DNA of 64,000 nucleotides from Oreohelix idahoensis (lineage: Eukaryota; Mollusca; Gastropoda; Stylommatophora; Oreohelicidae), in the NCBI GenBank assembly GCA_024509875.1, contig JAMPIV010005812.1:310001-374000 (forward strand), read 5' to 3'. Both the position numbers and the translations under genes were made by a program. Shown one piece after another: positions 26,311-38,200 of this stretch (position 1 is its first letter; the number at the start of each line of letters is the position of its first letter). Below the pieces are notes generated by a model. The model was not told where the DNA came from, did no database searches, and saw only the letters and a list, made by a program, of their open reading frames with translations.

Positions 26311-26482
26311 TGTAAAAGGTACTAGGTCCCTTCCTCGTCACCTTTTCCTTCCCTAACTCAAGTGCAAAGTCAGGTATCTATTTACAGCTGGGTAGACTGA
26401 AGCGTGTCGATACCGTGATTCAAACCCGGCACCTTTGCCGCAAGAGACCAGCGCTCTGACCACTCTCTCAATCGGACACTCT
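26310..26482 (-). mobile_element. SINE-T3 with tRNA-like head
   Basis: Read on the minus strand, it opens with gtccgattgagagagtggtc (box A-like) and a box B-like ccgggtttgaatcacgg, then ctacccagctgtaaatagat and gagttagggaaggaaaaggt. Same family as 27.8, 36.3 and 44.6 kb. Confidence 0.8.
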
Positions 26483-27039
26483 CTACTAGTACAACCCAAT
26501 GAAACTAGATAAGCAGGACTGCCCACCCACACAGCGAAAAATGGTAAGTCAAAAGGTGGCAAGCTCTTAACACTCAACTTGGAACAACAAAATGATCCAA
26601 GATCAAACTCTTATACAGCAGCATTGAAAGTCATGTGCTCCTCTGGAAGTCAACAGGAAAATGTGATGAATTCTTTCTAGACAAGCTGACTGCAGGAACA
26701 GCTGGCAGAGGTGGACTATATCCTACTAGTTTCATAAACTGAGAAGAATGAATGTCTTTGGAAATCATTAAACAGAAACAATTATATTTAATAACCAATA
26801 CTCTGGAAAAGAATAACCGGAGGAAAAGATTGATATACCAACACTGCATGGCTTAATAATTTTCTTCTTCTTACCTTTGCTACTATATATCAGGGGTTGG
26901 CAATCAGTCAATCCTGATAAATCTCAGGCGATGATTTGGTACATCTTTAGGTGACAGAGGGAGGAAAAAAGAAAACAAATTTTTAAGCCAGGAAAATTTT
27001 GAGTAGCCCTCTCCCGCTGTTACTTAAAAAGTGCATGAT

Positions 27040-27550
27040 ACCAGGATTAATAGTGCTTGTTTTCCCAGGATTAAAGGTGCTTCTGTGTTCCCAGGATTAA
27101 AGGTACTTCTTCTGTGTTCCTATACTATTTCTGTGTTCCCAGGATTAAAGGTACTACTACTGTGTTCCCAGGATTAAAGGTACTTCTGTGTTATCATGAT
27201 TAAAGGTACTACTACTGTGTTCCCAGGATTAAATGTACTACTGTGTTCCCAAGATTAAAAGTACCTCTTCTGTGTTCCCAAGATTAAAGGTACAACTTGT
27301 GTGTTTCCAAGATTAAAGGTACTTCTTCCGTGTTTCCAAGATTAAAGGTACTTCTTCCGTGTTTCCAAGATTAAAGGTACCACTTCTGTGTTCCCAGGAT
27401 TAAAGGTACCACTTCTGTGTTCCCAAGATTAAATGTACTAGTTCTATGTTCCCAGGATTAAAGGTACTAGTTCTATGTTCCCAGGATTAAAGGTACTACT
27501 TCTATGTTCCCAGGATTGAAGGTACTTATTCTGTGTTCCCAGGGATAATC
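27040..27550. repeat. About 29-bp minisatellite
   Basis: Roughly 17 copies of tgtgttcccaggattaaagg plus tactacttc, with unit lengths from about 24 to 30 bp. Confidence 0.9.
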
Positions 27551-27769
27551 CATCAGCTAACTTATAAAAATTCACGTTATTACTGAACTTCCGTACATTA
27601 AGATATTTACATTAAGATAGGGAGGTGATCTTTTTTTTGTCTTTGAAGTAAAGCTAACACTGCGTATAATATTCAGTGTTAATTTCTACAGCTCTGAAGA
27701 TTGGAATGCATGAAACAGATCTTCTGGCGGTGACAACAATTACATATATGCTATATGTTATAAAAGGTA

Positions 27770-27976
27770 ATCCCATAGCAGATACTGCCGTAGGGGAGTG
27801 AAGTGTTAGAGACTTCACCATACTAGGTCCAGCATCGAGAGGTGCCTTTTCCTTCCCTAACTCAAAGTTGGGTACCCATTTACAGCTGGGTAGACTAGTG
27901 TATCGGCACTGTGATTCAAACCTGACACCTTTGCCGCGAGAGACCAGCGCTCTAACCACTCTGTCAATCGGATGCT
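27770..27976 (-). mobile_element. SINE-T3, longest copy
   Basis: Minus-sense head gtccgattgacagagtggtt and tttgaatcacagtgc, then cccagctgtaaatggg, gagttagggaaggaaaagg, and gtatggtgaagtctctaaca leading to gggattacc. It defines the segment order used to read the minisatellite at 23.4 kb. Confidence 0.8.
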
Positions 27977-28783
27977 CGCTATATGTTATACTTATTCCAA
28001 GTTCCAAATACATTTGAAACCTGAAAAAAGATACAATTTTATCAAATATCCTCCACCCATCAGAAAAAAATAACGTTTAAAACATGGGTTATGCGGCACA
28101 CAATTTTGCATAATTAAAACAAAAAATATGATATGCTCATTCCCAAAATTATTATATACATAATTGTTCAGCCAGAGAAACCCATCACAATATTATAATA
28201 TAAATAATTCTAAAATTCAAATAACAAAAAGCTGCAACCATTTTTACTGAGTTAAGATATACTAGCTAAGAATAAAAAAATGAAACAAACAAAACAGCCG
28301 GATATAAAAAGATCATAATTGATTCTAAAAGCACAAAAATGAACAATTGTATCCAATGAAATCACAAATATATATTAGCAATTGTATTGAAGTTTTGCAA
28401 TGATGCCAACAATGCCACGGAACCACAAATTTTCCATAAACTAAGGAAAACACAATGGAAAATTTAATTTTAAAAATGTTGTCTAAAGCTGTACAACCGT
28501 TTATATAGTTCTCTGGGCATGCTTAAATATGACATCTGCCATTATTTCACATCTCTGTGTAGACCAGTCTTAACTAAGCTTAAAATAAAGAAAATTAAAA
28601 TCAACCTGGAAGTACAAGAAACAATCTTTGAACTATTAAAAGAAATGGCACACAGAATTTAAAAATTACCCAAAACAAATGTAAAATAACCAACAGCTCT
28701 CTATTCAACTTACAAACACTTTGTTTTTATATGCTTGTACATTATGAAAAACAAAATGTTATTTCAACATGAAATTACAAGAC
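27977..28783. other. No recognisable gene
   Basis: Very AT-rich, no tandem structure or coding frame with motifs. Confidence 0.5.
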
Positions 28784-28796
28784 AACAATAGAACAT

Positions 28797-28994
28797 AAAA
28801 AAAAAGGTAAAGGAACCCGTTGCACGCCCATTGAGGCATATTGGGAATATGGTGTTAGGCCCATATTATCTTGACCGTCGGCACACGAGGGGCGATGTGG
28901 TCGGCATCACGCCGGCCGCCTTAACCTTCCCAGAGTTGCTCTGGTACCCATTTGGGGCTGGGTCGACCCAGGAGCCATTTGTGGCCTAAAAAAA
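28797..28994 (-). mobile_element. SINE-T2, head-less copy, 13-bp TSD
   Basis: Same body as 21163-21332, bounded by aacaatagaacat at 28784-28796 and 28995-29007. It begins at the T-run that joins head and body in the complete copy at 42.1 kb, and ends in a T tail. Confidence 0.9.
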
Positions 28995-29007
28995 AACAAT
29001 AGAACAT

Positions 29008-30120
29008 GTGGAGCAATATTTTTTTTTTTAAGTAACTTCAAATATGTGATCAAACTGAACAGTAAGTAAAACTGTTACATGCATTTTTAGCTCCATCAGG
29101 AAATATGGTACCACCACCAGTGACACTTTCATTATGGCCTGGGTATCTCATTACACCGGAAGGTCATTTCTTGTCTTTCCCATACGCAAAGCTGATCCTC
29201 AAGTTCATGCATCTGTCATTTTTTCTTTTTAAAGTAATTTTTCTGTGCCTTCACTGACAAAGTCAGCCTGCACACTTGTTTTGAGTGAGGTTCAACTTTA
29301 ACACCAATTACTGTAATTCCTGGTACATGAATAACAAGTGATCAATTTGTTAACACAAGCACAGTAACTAAATTACACCAATCAAGTCATGATAAAACTG
29401 TCAATACACTTACCCTGTATGTACATATTTAAAAAGGTTTTACAACTGAATGCATCAAAACCCTGCAACAATATCTGGTTCTTACAGATGAAAAAAAGGA
29501 TGTGTATTAGAGAAGAAAGATAGGTAGGTAGGCCATCTGTGACTGTACACATTTTTTGGTTTTATTTGACGACCAAGTTAAAGGACCCCCTGCCAGCTAC
29601 TCTAACAATTTTATACCCTATAAACTTTATATAAATGTATATATAAATTCACATATAGACTAGTAGGGGGGTGCAGAGGTGTTAAGAGGGAAGCAAAACT
29701 ACAAGACAAAAAGAATGGGATAATTACATACTTGCACAAAAACAGCAAGCAGAAAAATATGTAACTAAATAAATATTAATTACATGCTCACTGAGAAAAG
29801 GAAATTTTAGTTTTTTGGCATGCGAGTAACTGTGGTAACTAGACTTTTTTAAATGTCACATAACAGCAATTCAACAGACAGCTAGAAGACTGAATCTTCT
29901 CACTTTCAATCCTGGATATAAAAAAAACTGGTAATATTCTGTCATGTTATGAAACGAACAGCTCTCCAACGAACATAGTATGTAATGCAGCAGCCCAAAA
30001 AGTTGTTCCAAAATCCTGGGTCATGACCCACATTTTTCCAAGATGTCAAGGACATAGGTGACCAATACAAAACTAAACTGTATTTAAGGACAGGCCAGAA
30101 AGTCATTACTGGAAGAAACT
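29008..30120. other. No confident gene
   Basis: AT-rich. A short GC-richer block at 29095-29220 could be non-coding conserved sequence or 3' untranslated region of either convergent gene; nothing decides this. Confidence 0.4.
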
Positions 30121-30124
30121 GCTG

Positions 30125-30300
30125 ACTGTTTGTATCATCATCATGGCCCTACAGCTCCCCCAGGAGCCCAGGTCTTCCTATCCTGTGCCATCAGTTCCAG
30201 GTCTTTCCATATCTTCCTCATAACTTTCATATCTGTCTCCAGTTCTCTTCTGCCTTGTAAAGCTATCAACAGATTTCCTCAATGTGGTGTCCTATCCACA
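30125..30300 (-). mobile_element. RTE-A 3' fragment
   Basis: Matches the start of the RTE-A 3' end on the minus strand, including a (GAT)n tail at its right-to-left end (atcatcatcatgg at 30135). Confidence 0.75.
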
Positions 30301-30547
30301 CATTTGCATAATACTGCTTTCCACTATTTGTATAACAAAGACAAGCATAAACTTCATATAAATTCTGCAAGCTTGAATCAAGTTTCATGTATGAAGCAGC
30401 CTGCAGCTTCCCGATAGTGTTCTTACTTCCAAATAAAATTAGTTAACAACAGGTATCAAAAATGTAATTTGTTCATAAAAACAATGATAGATAAAGGAGG
30501 GACATCTCTAAATACTTTCTTTCCCAAAATTTTGTCCTTAAAACTGA

Positions 30548-30650
30548 GCCATCATTGTCATCATCACCTTTTAGCTCCTCAAGGAGCATAGGCCTTCAAC
30601 AAACTTATGCCAAGTCTTCCTGTCACATGTCATCAGCTCAAGGTCATGAT
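30548..30650 (-). mobile_element. RTE-A 3' fragment
   Basis: Contains ctcctcaaggagcataggcc and cttcctgtcacatgtcatca in RTE-A order with an atcattgtcatcatcacc tail. Confidence 0.8.
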
Positions 30651-30809
30651 GTACACATTTACTGAGATTTGTTTGAATAGCAAGACATGGCTTTCAGATA
30701 CTGGGTCATGGGTTAAACAAAACTGGAAACTAACAAGAAAAGGCATGACTTATGTCTGCACAATTACAGCTTCTATCATTGTTTGGTAGAATAAATAAAC
30801 ATCTGATAG

Positions 30810-31050
30810 CTGAGCTGAGATGACAGGAGAATGCTAGCGATGGATGGGACACACAGTTAGTAAATCTACTGATAGTATTACAAGACAGTCCTTGTTCTGG
30901 AATCCACAGAATAAGGTAGAGGGAGGCCAAAGAACACATGGAGAAGAGAACTGGAGACCCAGAAAGACCTTGAGCTGATGGCACAGGACAGGAGAACTTG
31001 GCATGAGTTCACTGAAGGCATATGATCTTTGGTGAGCTGAAACATGATGA
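30810..31050 (+). mobile_element. RTE-A 3' fragment
   Basis: Plus-sense RTE-A: gcgatggatgggacacacag, cagtccttgttctggaatcc, ggagaagagaactggagacc, ggtgagctgaaacatgatga. Confidence 0.85.
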
Positions 31051-31657
31051 ATGAACGATAGTCTCACACAACCTCAAAGCAAGGGGTTAATTGTTCAATG
31101 TTGAATCAACAAACAAACCACTGGGGGTTTATTTAATATAAATGATCAAATCAGTAATTCACTGACCAATTTTACAAAAAGAAATATTTCAAAAGCACCA
31201 TTCTTTCAGTGATGAATTATCCATGCTTTTACTGTTTTGAGTAACATTTTTAATTAACTCTGCCACACTAAACAACAAGTGCTTACATCAACACACATCT
31301 ACTTAATGAAAAAATCCAAAGACCCATTTTGGTTGCTCTAGTCTTACATAATTAGGGTGTGCATGTTTTAATGGCAGTCAGTAGTCTTTGACTGCAGTGA
31401 CCAATTGTTACTTGACATAGACAGTAACAGCAAAATAGTAATAGGAAACAACACCAAACGTCCATTTCCAACCGTAGAAACCTAAGCTATATTTTAAAAT
31501 TATCGTCAAGTAGATGAATTAACAAGGGATGTCACTAAATGTTGTGACACGCCATTTTTTTTTAAACATTTGACTGTATGAATGACTTCATGTAGATCTG
31601 AATATACCTCTGAAATATATACAAATAACTTAGATAATATTATGACTCCAGACAAAG

Positions 31658-31865
31658 TGCCAGCAGAAACAGAGATGATGTTTGAGATGGATATGACAAC
31701 ACACACACACGGAGGACACCTGATGACATCATTACAAGGTAGTCCTTGTTCTGGAATCCCTAGGGTAAGAGGAAAAGGGAGACTGACAAACACATGGAGA
31801 AGAGAAATGGAGACATGGACAAGGAGTACTTGAGATATGTTCATTGAAGACCTATGCTCCACGGG
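31658..31865 (+). mobile_element. RTE-A 3' fragment
   Basis: Contains gccagcagaaacagagatga, caaggtagtccttgttctgg and acacatggagaagagaaatg in RTE-A order. Confidence 0.8.
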
Positions 31866-32118
31866 GTGTTCAAGTGTAATGAATGAATATTATGACTCAT
31901 GTTGACAAAGAATAAGGCATCAAATCAAAAAGACAGAAAGCAGAATTAGTGGATCTCTGGTCAACTAACTTTTCAGGCATCACTGTCACGCCAGGTACTA
32001 CTCCAGCTTGATCAGTCACTCTAACCCTAATATTCCAGAATCAAGATGGCAACTCTGTTCCAATCTGAAACTGGATCCAGTTTTCCCCTCAGTCCATCAC
32101 GGTAAAGCAATATGATCA

Positions 32119-32277
32119 TCAACGATTGATCTCTTCATACGGTGTAATCTTAGTTACCTCACCCATGCCTTTTGATCTTCCGTCTCTAAACAATAGCCTT
32201 GACCCTACTCGTATATGCTCTGGCTTATACTTGAAGGTGAATGTCACTCTTGCTTTTTCATTTGTTTTTATATGTGG
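32119..32277 (-). CDS. GTPBP1: GTPBP1-like last exon with stop
   Basis: Acceptor ctgtccacag precedes 32277. Phase 0; encodes [19 protein letters not shown], then [15 protein letters not shown], ending at TGA 32119-32121. This is the third beta-barrel domain of the GTPase. Confidence 0.88.
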   Translation of the reverse strand, partial: PHIKTNEKARVTFTFKYKPEHIRVGSRLLFRDGRSKGMGEVTKITPYEEINR

Positions 32278-35200
32278 CTGTGGACAGAGAATGAATTCTG
32301 TCAATGATTTTACTCCGATTAACAATTGTCACTTATAAAAACATCACCACAACAAGATCATTTTAATTACTGGAAACAAAAGTAAAATCATTCATAATGG
32401 TCACACATTTATTAAAATCTGGAAATCTAGTAAAAGTTATGAGAGTTTTGAAAACACCAAAAAGGAACATCATGCTCTCAGAAAATTCAAGTTTAAAGTT
32501 TAATATTTTAATTGAGTATCAGAATGGATCACCCATTTTTAATTCATTCCAGGCAGCGAAGAAGCAGATAAACTGGCTAAAGAAGGAGGAGCGCTGCAAC
32601 AAAACGATATAGAGACAACTTATGAAATAGCTAAAACAACTATAAAAGCCATATTCACGTCCAAATGGGACCGAGAACACCCAGGTCACATAAACGATGA
32701 TGCCTGTCACCAGCTATCTAGGCGAGACCAGGTCATCATTTTCCATTTACACACTGGTAACAAATGGTTGAGGTACCATCTATATCACAAGTACAGGATT
32801 GGTCCAGCAAATCTCTGCTCCTGTGGCACCAGCCCCATGACAGCCGGACATCTGCCCAACACACAACAGTTAACACAGTGGCATAAAGCAACAACCCATT
32901 TCTCTCTATGAAAAACTGTTTGGAGGTGTCAAGAACCTTGAGCTGACTACTATCTTTATTAGAGTCATTAACGTAGAAGTCTGAGGGCAGAAGAAGAAGA
33001 AATACATTCTGCATATACTCAGTCATTTCTGACATCATCACCCTTCAACTCCCCAAGGAGCATAGGCCTTCAACAAACCTTTACCAAGTCTTCCTGTCCC
33101 ATGCCATCAGCTCAAGGTCTTAACATTTCTTCATGCCCTGCATGTCTGTCCAGTTCTCTTCTCTTCTCCATGTGTTCCTTGGTCTTCCTCTACCTCTTGT
33201 CCTGGGGATTCCAAATCAGGGACCACCTGGCAATGTTCAACCTTTGTGGCTGATACCATCTGGCAGCTGATAATACCATCTGATTGCCTGCGTAGAGTAG
33301 AAGGACTGAAGTAATATGACAAGACCCAAACAAACGCCAGCGGAACAAGAGATTAGAAGATGCAGGCGATGGATAGAACACACATGGAGGAAACCTGTTG
33401 ATAGCATTACTAGGCAGTTCTTGTTCTGGAATCCTCAGGGTAGGAGACCAAATAATACGTGGAGAAGAGAACTGGAGACAGACGCGTTGGTGCGAGCTTC
33501 CTATAAGGGTACCAACCAGCTGCAGTGGTGATCCATGCGCCATAAGGAACGTTAAGAGAAATGATGACAATGTAAGAATATAATACTTATTTTACGTGCG
33601 TTACAACTTCAGTCACGTACTCCTAGATTCACTAATCTGCTTCTTTTCTCATTTTGCTGCTTATGGAGCAGGGGAGCTACCACTGCAGCTGGCCCCCTTA
33701 CAGAAAATCTGCATCAAAGCATTCATATGCTCTGGCAGCGATGGCTTCTGTAGCAATTCGTATTACACAACGAGGATGCCAGTCCCATACACAACAACCT
33801 CATATCAGTTGTTTCTTATGACATGCCTAAAGGATCAGTAGTCCTATTCTTTCTTTGTCTCTTCAGGGACACTCGGGAACAGCAAGGGAAACTTACTAAT
33901 CTGGCACATGTATATTTATTCTATACATATTAAAACATGTCTGATATAGTTATATAAATCAGCTACACATCTGATACTTACTCTGTCAATACGTGTTATA
34001 ACAGCAGTCTGGCATACTGTGCCTATATGTACAGTAGTCTGAAAGCCCACTGTGATGCATTTGTTGTGAAAGAGAACATACACATCAGCCTCAAATATCT
34101 TGCAGCAATGCAGGGGAGATTCTGGACTCAAGAGCACCATGCCCTGGAAGAAACAAACATATATACATTAATTCTACAAGAAATGAAAGAAGCAGGAATG
34201 AGATCTATTTACAAAAATGCTATGAGAATGAAAATAGTGCCCTGGTAGATCAAATGGAGAATATCTCTAAAGTTATGTGTGATCATATGAAGGTGCTACT
34301 TCCATAATGAAGATTCCTGCAATATCCCAACTGTTTTCAAGCTCTTGCCCATTTTGTGCACTCCAACAAAATTTTCACATCCCTTCCTTGAAGTTTCCTT
34401 CCATTTATACTACTTTCATCATCTTGCATGTCTGCATTCAAAACTATTTATCAATCTCTTGGTAAGCTGAAAATGATTTAACTGGCTTTGACAGCTTTCC
34501 TTATTCATCTTATTCCCCAGAGTTTTTCCAGAATTTCTTTAGTCACCTGTTTTGTTATCATTCCCCCGCTCTTTTGTAAGCCAATCATTTTGAATAATTA
34601 TTACGAGGGGCGTTCAGAAAGTAATGCACCACATCGTTTTTCTCAGGAGCTGTTTATTCAAAAAGCATGAAATTTATACACAATATACATGGATATGTCA
34701 TGTAAACATCGGTATTATTCAACATAATCCCCATCAACTTGTACGGCTTTATGCCAGCGCGAAACAAGTGCATGTATTCCTAGCCCGTACCAGATTTTGT
34801 CTTCATCATGTAGCCATTTCTTCGCTGCATGAATCACTCCTTCATCATCTTCAAACCTTGTCCCACGGAGTGCATCTTTAAGTGGACCAAATAGATGAAA
34901 ATCAGAGGGTGCCAAATCGGGACTAAAGGGTGGATGGGGCAGTACAGTCCAACCCAATTTTGTGATTGCTTCCCGTGTTGCCAGACTTGTGTGAGGTCGC
35001 GCATTGTCGTGAAGGAGAAGCAGGTCTGCTGGATTCTTGTGCGGCCGAACTCTGCAAAAACGTTGATTGAGTTTTTTCAATGTCTTAATGTAAGCTTGCG
35101 AATTGATTATCTCTCCTCTTGGCATAACGTCCACAAGAATCACACCTTCAATGTCCCAAAAGACTGATCATGACCTTTCCAGCTGAAGGAATTGTCTTGA

Positions 35201-38200
35201 ATTTCTTTCTTCGTGGTGATTGCGGATGATGCCACTCCATTGACTGTCTTTTTATCTCAGGTTCAAAATGATGGGCCCAGGTTTCGTCACCTGTAACGAT
35301 CTTAGCCAAAAAATTCTCTCCATCAGCATTGAAACGCTCCAACAATTCAGAAGAAATTGCTTTCCTTTGCAATCGGTGGTCATTTGTGAGACTTCGAGGA
35401 ACCCATCTTGCGCAAACCTTAGAAAATCCGAGAGTTTTTATAACTGCATTTGCACTACCAATGCTGACTGACAGCTGTAAGGCCAATTGTTGAGTATAGA
35501 TTCGCATATCAGTAAGAATAATGCCCTCAGCGCATTTCAACATTTCTGCGTTGGTGGCTGTGGCAGGACGTCCACAGCACGGCCGATCAAGCAGCTCCGT
35601 ATCTCCACTTCCTGATTCTTTGATTCTCTGAACCCAGCGACTGACTACTCCTGTCGACTGCAAAACTTCCATACACATCACATAGACGCTTGTGAATGTT
35701 CACAACAGTTTCCTTCTCTGCAACGAGAAATTCTATCATAATTCGCTGCTTATAACGCAAGTTGCTAACACGCTTTATTTCAACGGTTTAGGGCAGCCGT
35801 ATTATTTGGCCAGTTGCGGTGCAATTTGGTGCACACAATTGGCACATGCCATATTTGAAGTGTGCAAAATTTCATGCTTCTATCTTCATTATTAGCTGAG
35901 AAAAACGATGTGGTGCATTACTTTCTGAACGCCCCTCGTAAATCACTTAGTGATGTATGAAAGTACAAAGTAACACTGATGGTGGGGAAGGGAGAAGAGA
36001 ACCTGGATGACAATGTTAGGATAAACAAAACTAACTTTACTATCAAGTCTCTGCCAAAATAAGAAACTACCTGAGGCAGAAGATGGGTAGCGAGAGGGGC
36101 AGTCCACCCCGGGTGACAGCAACAAAGGGGGTGTCATTTGACACTATTATGACAGTGCTATAGTGTTTAAAAATCTACTTGCAAGCATGCTATATGTTCC
36201 TATGTGTTTATTTATTGAGGAAGGGGTGTGCCAAAGGCAGGACCCGCCCTGGGTGCCAAATATTTTAAGTACGTCCCTGGAAACTGCTGCCGTATCTTAA
36301 AGGCAGCCCCACAGCAAATACCGCTCTAGGGGAGTGAAATGTTTTTGCCTTCCCTAACTCAAAAGCAGAATCAGGTATCTATTTACAGCTAGGTTGATTG
36401 AAGCGTGGCTGCCTTGGTCTCAGCTTTCTCTTAGGAAAATAAAATTGGACTGTTCAGCACAACATAAAATCTGGTCTACTCTATAAGTCAGAAATAGTCA
36501 CAGTAACAAGAATATCGTGGGCAAACTTCAGTCCTTCACCAATAGATTTCTCAGTTGATTAATTCATATTGGATGGCCACAAGTAGTGGTAACAAACATA
36601 TACTTGTGTAAGAGAACCAGAAAATATCTCATACATTTCACTTCTCTTTCTTTGTTCCTTATGGAGCAACCAGTTTCTCTCAGATACCCCCTGGAACTAC
36701 AAGGAACAATATACATTGGAGATTAAGAAGACAAATGAAACTGAACAGGAGATATCTTCAGGATACAATCTACCAATATAAACAGAGGTATATCTGCCTG
36801 GAACCCACAGGGGAAGAAGAAAAGTGGAGGGCCAAAGAAAACCTGCTGAAGGTCAAAGAGGAAGCCAAATCCAACTGCAGCCCCATGGGTGAAAGTAAAG
36901 AAGAAGGCCCCAAAAACAAACACTGGTGGTAAGGTTCACTTTCAGCTCACACTGCTCCACTGGGAACAGAACAGGATGGATGATGATGATGACTTCTCAA
37001 AGTTATTGTTAAGTGTTGAGAAAAGAAATCTGGAATACCTTCCTCACTTCTCCCCTTCCAACGTCCGTCAGTGCCACACAAGCTGCATGACCTGCCTGGA
37101 TCAGTCTACAAGGTAGGCGGTTTCTATGTACAGTTCTGACCTTCACCTCTCTGAAGCTGCCATCATCTGAAGGGCCCAACCAGAGACGATCACCTTCTCT
37201 TATAGAACCCCTGAAATAAACGGGGAATACGGTAACTTGTAAACAAAATCACATGCATATATAAACCTCTTTCTCTGTCACAAGTAACTGTTAAATTATT
37301 CAAATGAAACCAACAACGAGGTTTGCTGATTCCATTAGTACCTTGTCATCATCATCATTTTCCTCAGCACTCCTTGCGGAGCATGGAGCCACCACTACAG
37401 CTGGTCCCCTAGCAGGAAGCCTAAACCAAGCAGTCACATGCTCTTGCAGCAGTGGTTCTGTGGCGACTTGCTTACATGATGAGGTTGCCGGGCTCAATGC
37501 ATAACTCTCATATTAGTCGCCCTAAACAATATGCATGAGGGTGTCTTCTTCTTCCGTCCTTAGCCAAAGACCGACCAAGCAGTCTGTGGCCATTACGCCT
37601 TGCGGCGTCTTAGGGCAACAAGAAATTATCCGTTGTTCCGTTACGCCTAAAGGCGTTTATTGGTACAACAGAATATTAATTGTTGTTTCCGTAATCAATG
37701 TGACAAGCAAGCGGTTGATCAATCCGCTGTGCCCGAACTTGCCCTCGTGTGTACTGCCGCTATAAAACCACTTCGCTACCGAGACGTCTGTCCAGCCAAA
37801 ATTCTCTCGGGACCGAAGGTCCGCAAAAAAGAGCAATCTGGTACAGGCACAGCACCCATTCGCTGCCTCCACTGCGCTGGGAGGACCCGGCAACCGGGAC
37901 CACACACAGCCTTCAGAGGACAATGATCGCCTGAAGAATGCATGAGGGTGTAGCAGGTCATATTCTTTCTTTATCTCATCAGAGACAACCCCCCCTTCCC
38001 AGGCAATACCTTGTGATGAGATTTTTTAAATCAGAAAGTTTCTGTTTCATAATGGCTGATAAAGTAGAAATAATGCTTACAATGGTCACATGACTATTTT
38101 GTTGAACACTGTAGCAGTCTGCCATCAATGGTACCTATACCTTGTAGCAGTATGGCGGCTTGTGTACCCTGACAATCCCCAGAGCTATGCCAGTGGGAGA

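Noticed and set aside
34715..35739. Domesticated transposase gene (SETMAR-like)
   Set aside because: Two frameshifts, perfect transposon ends and no fusion to a host exon; an ordinary decayed mariner.
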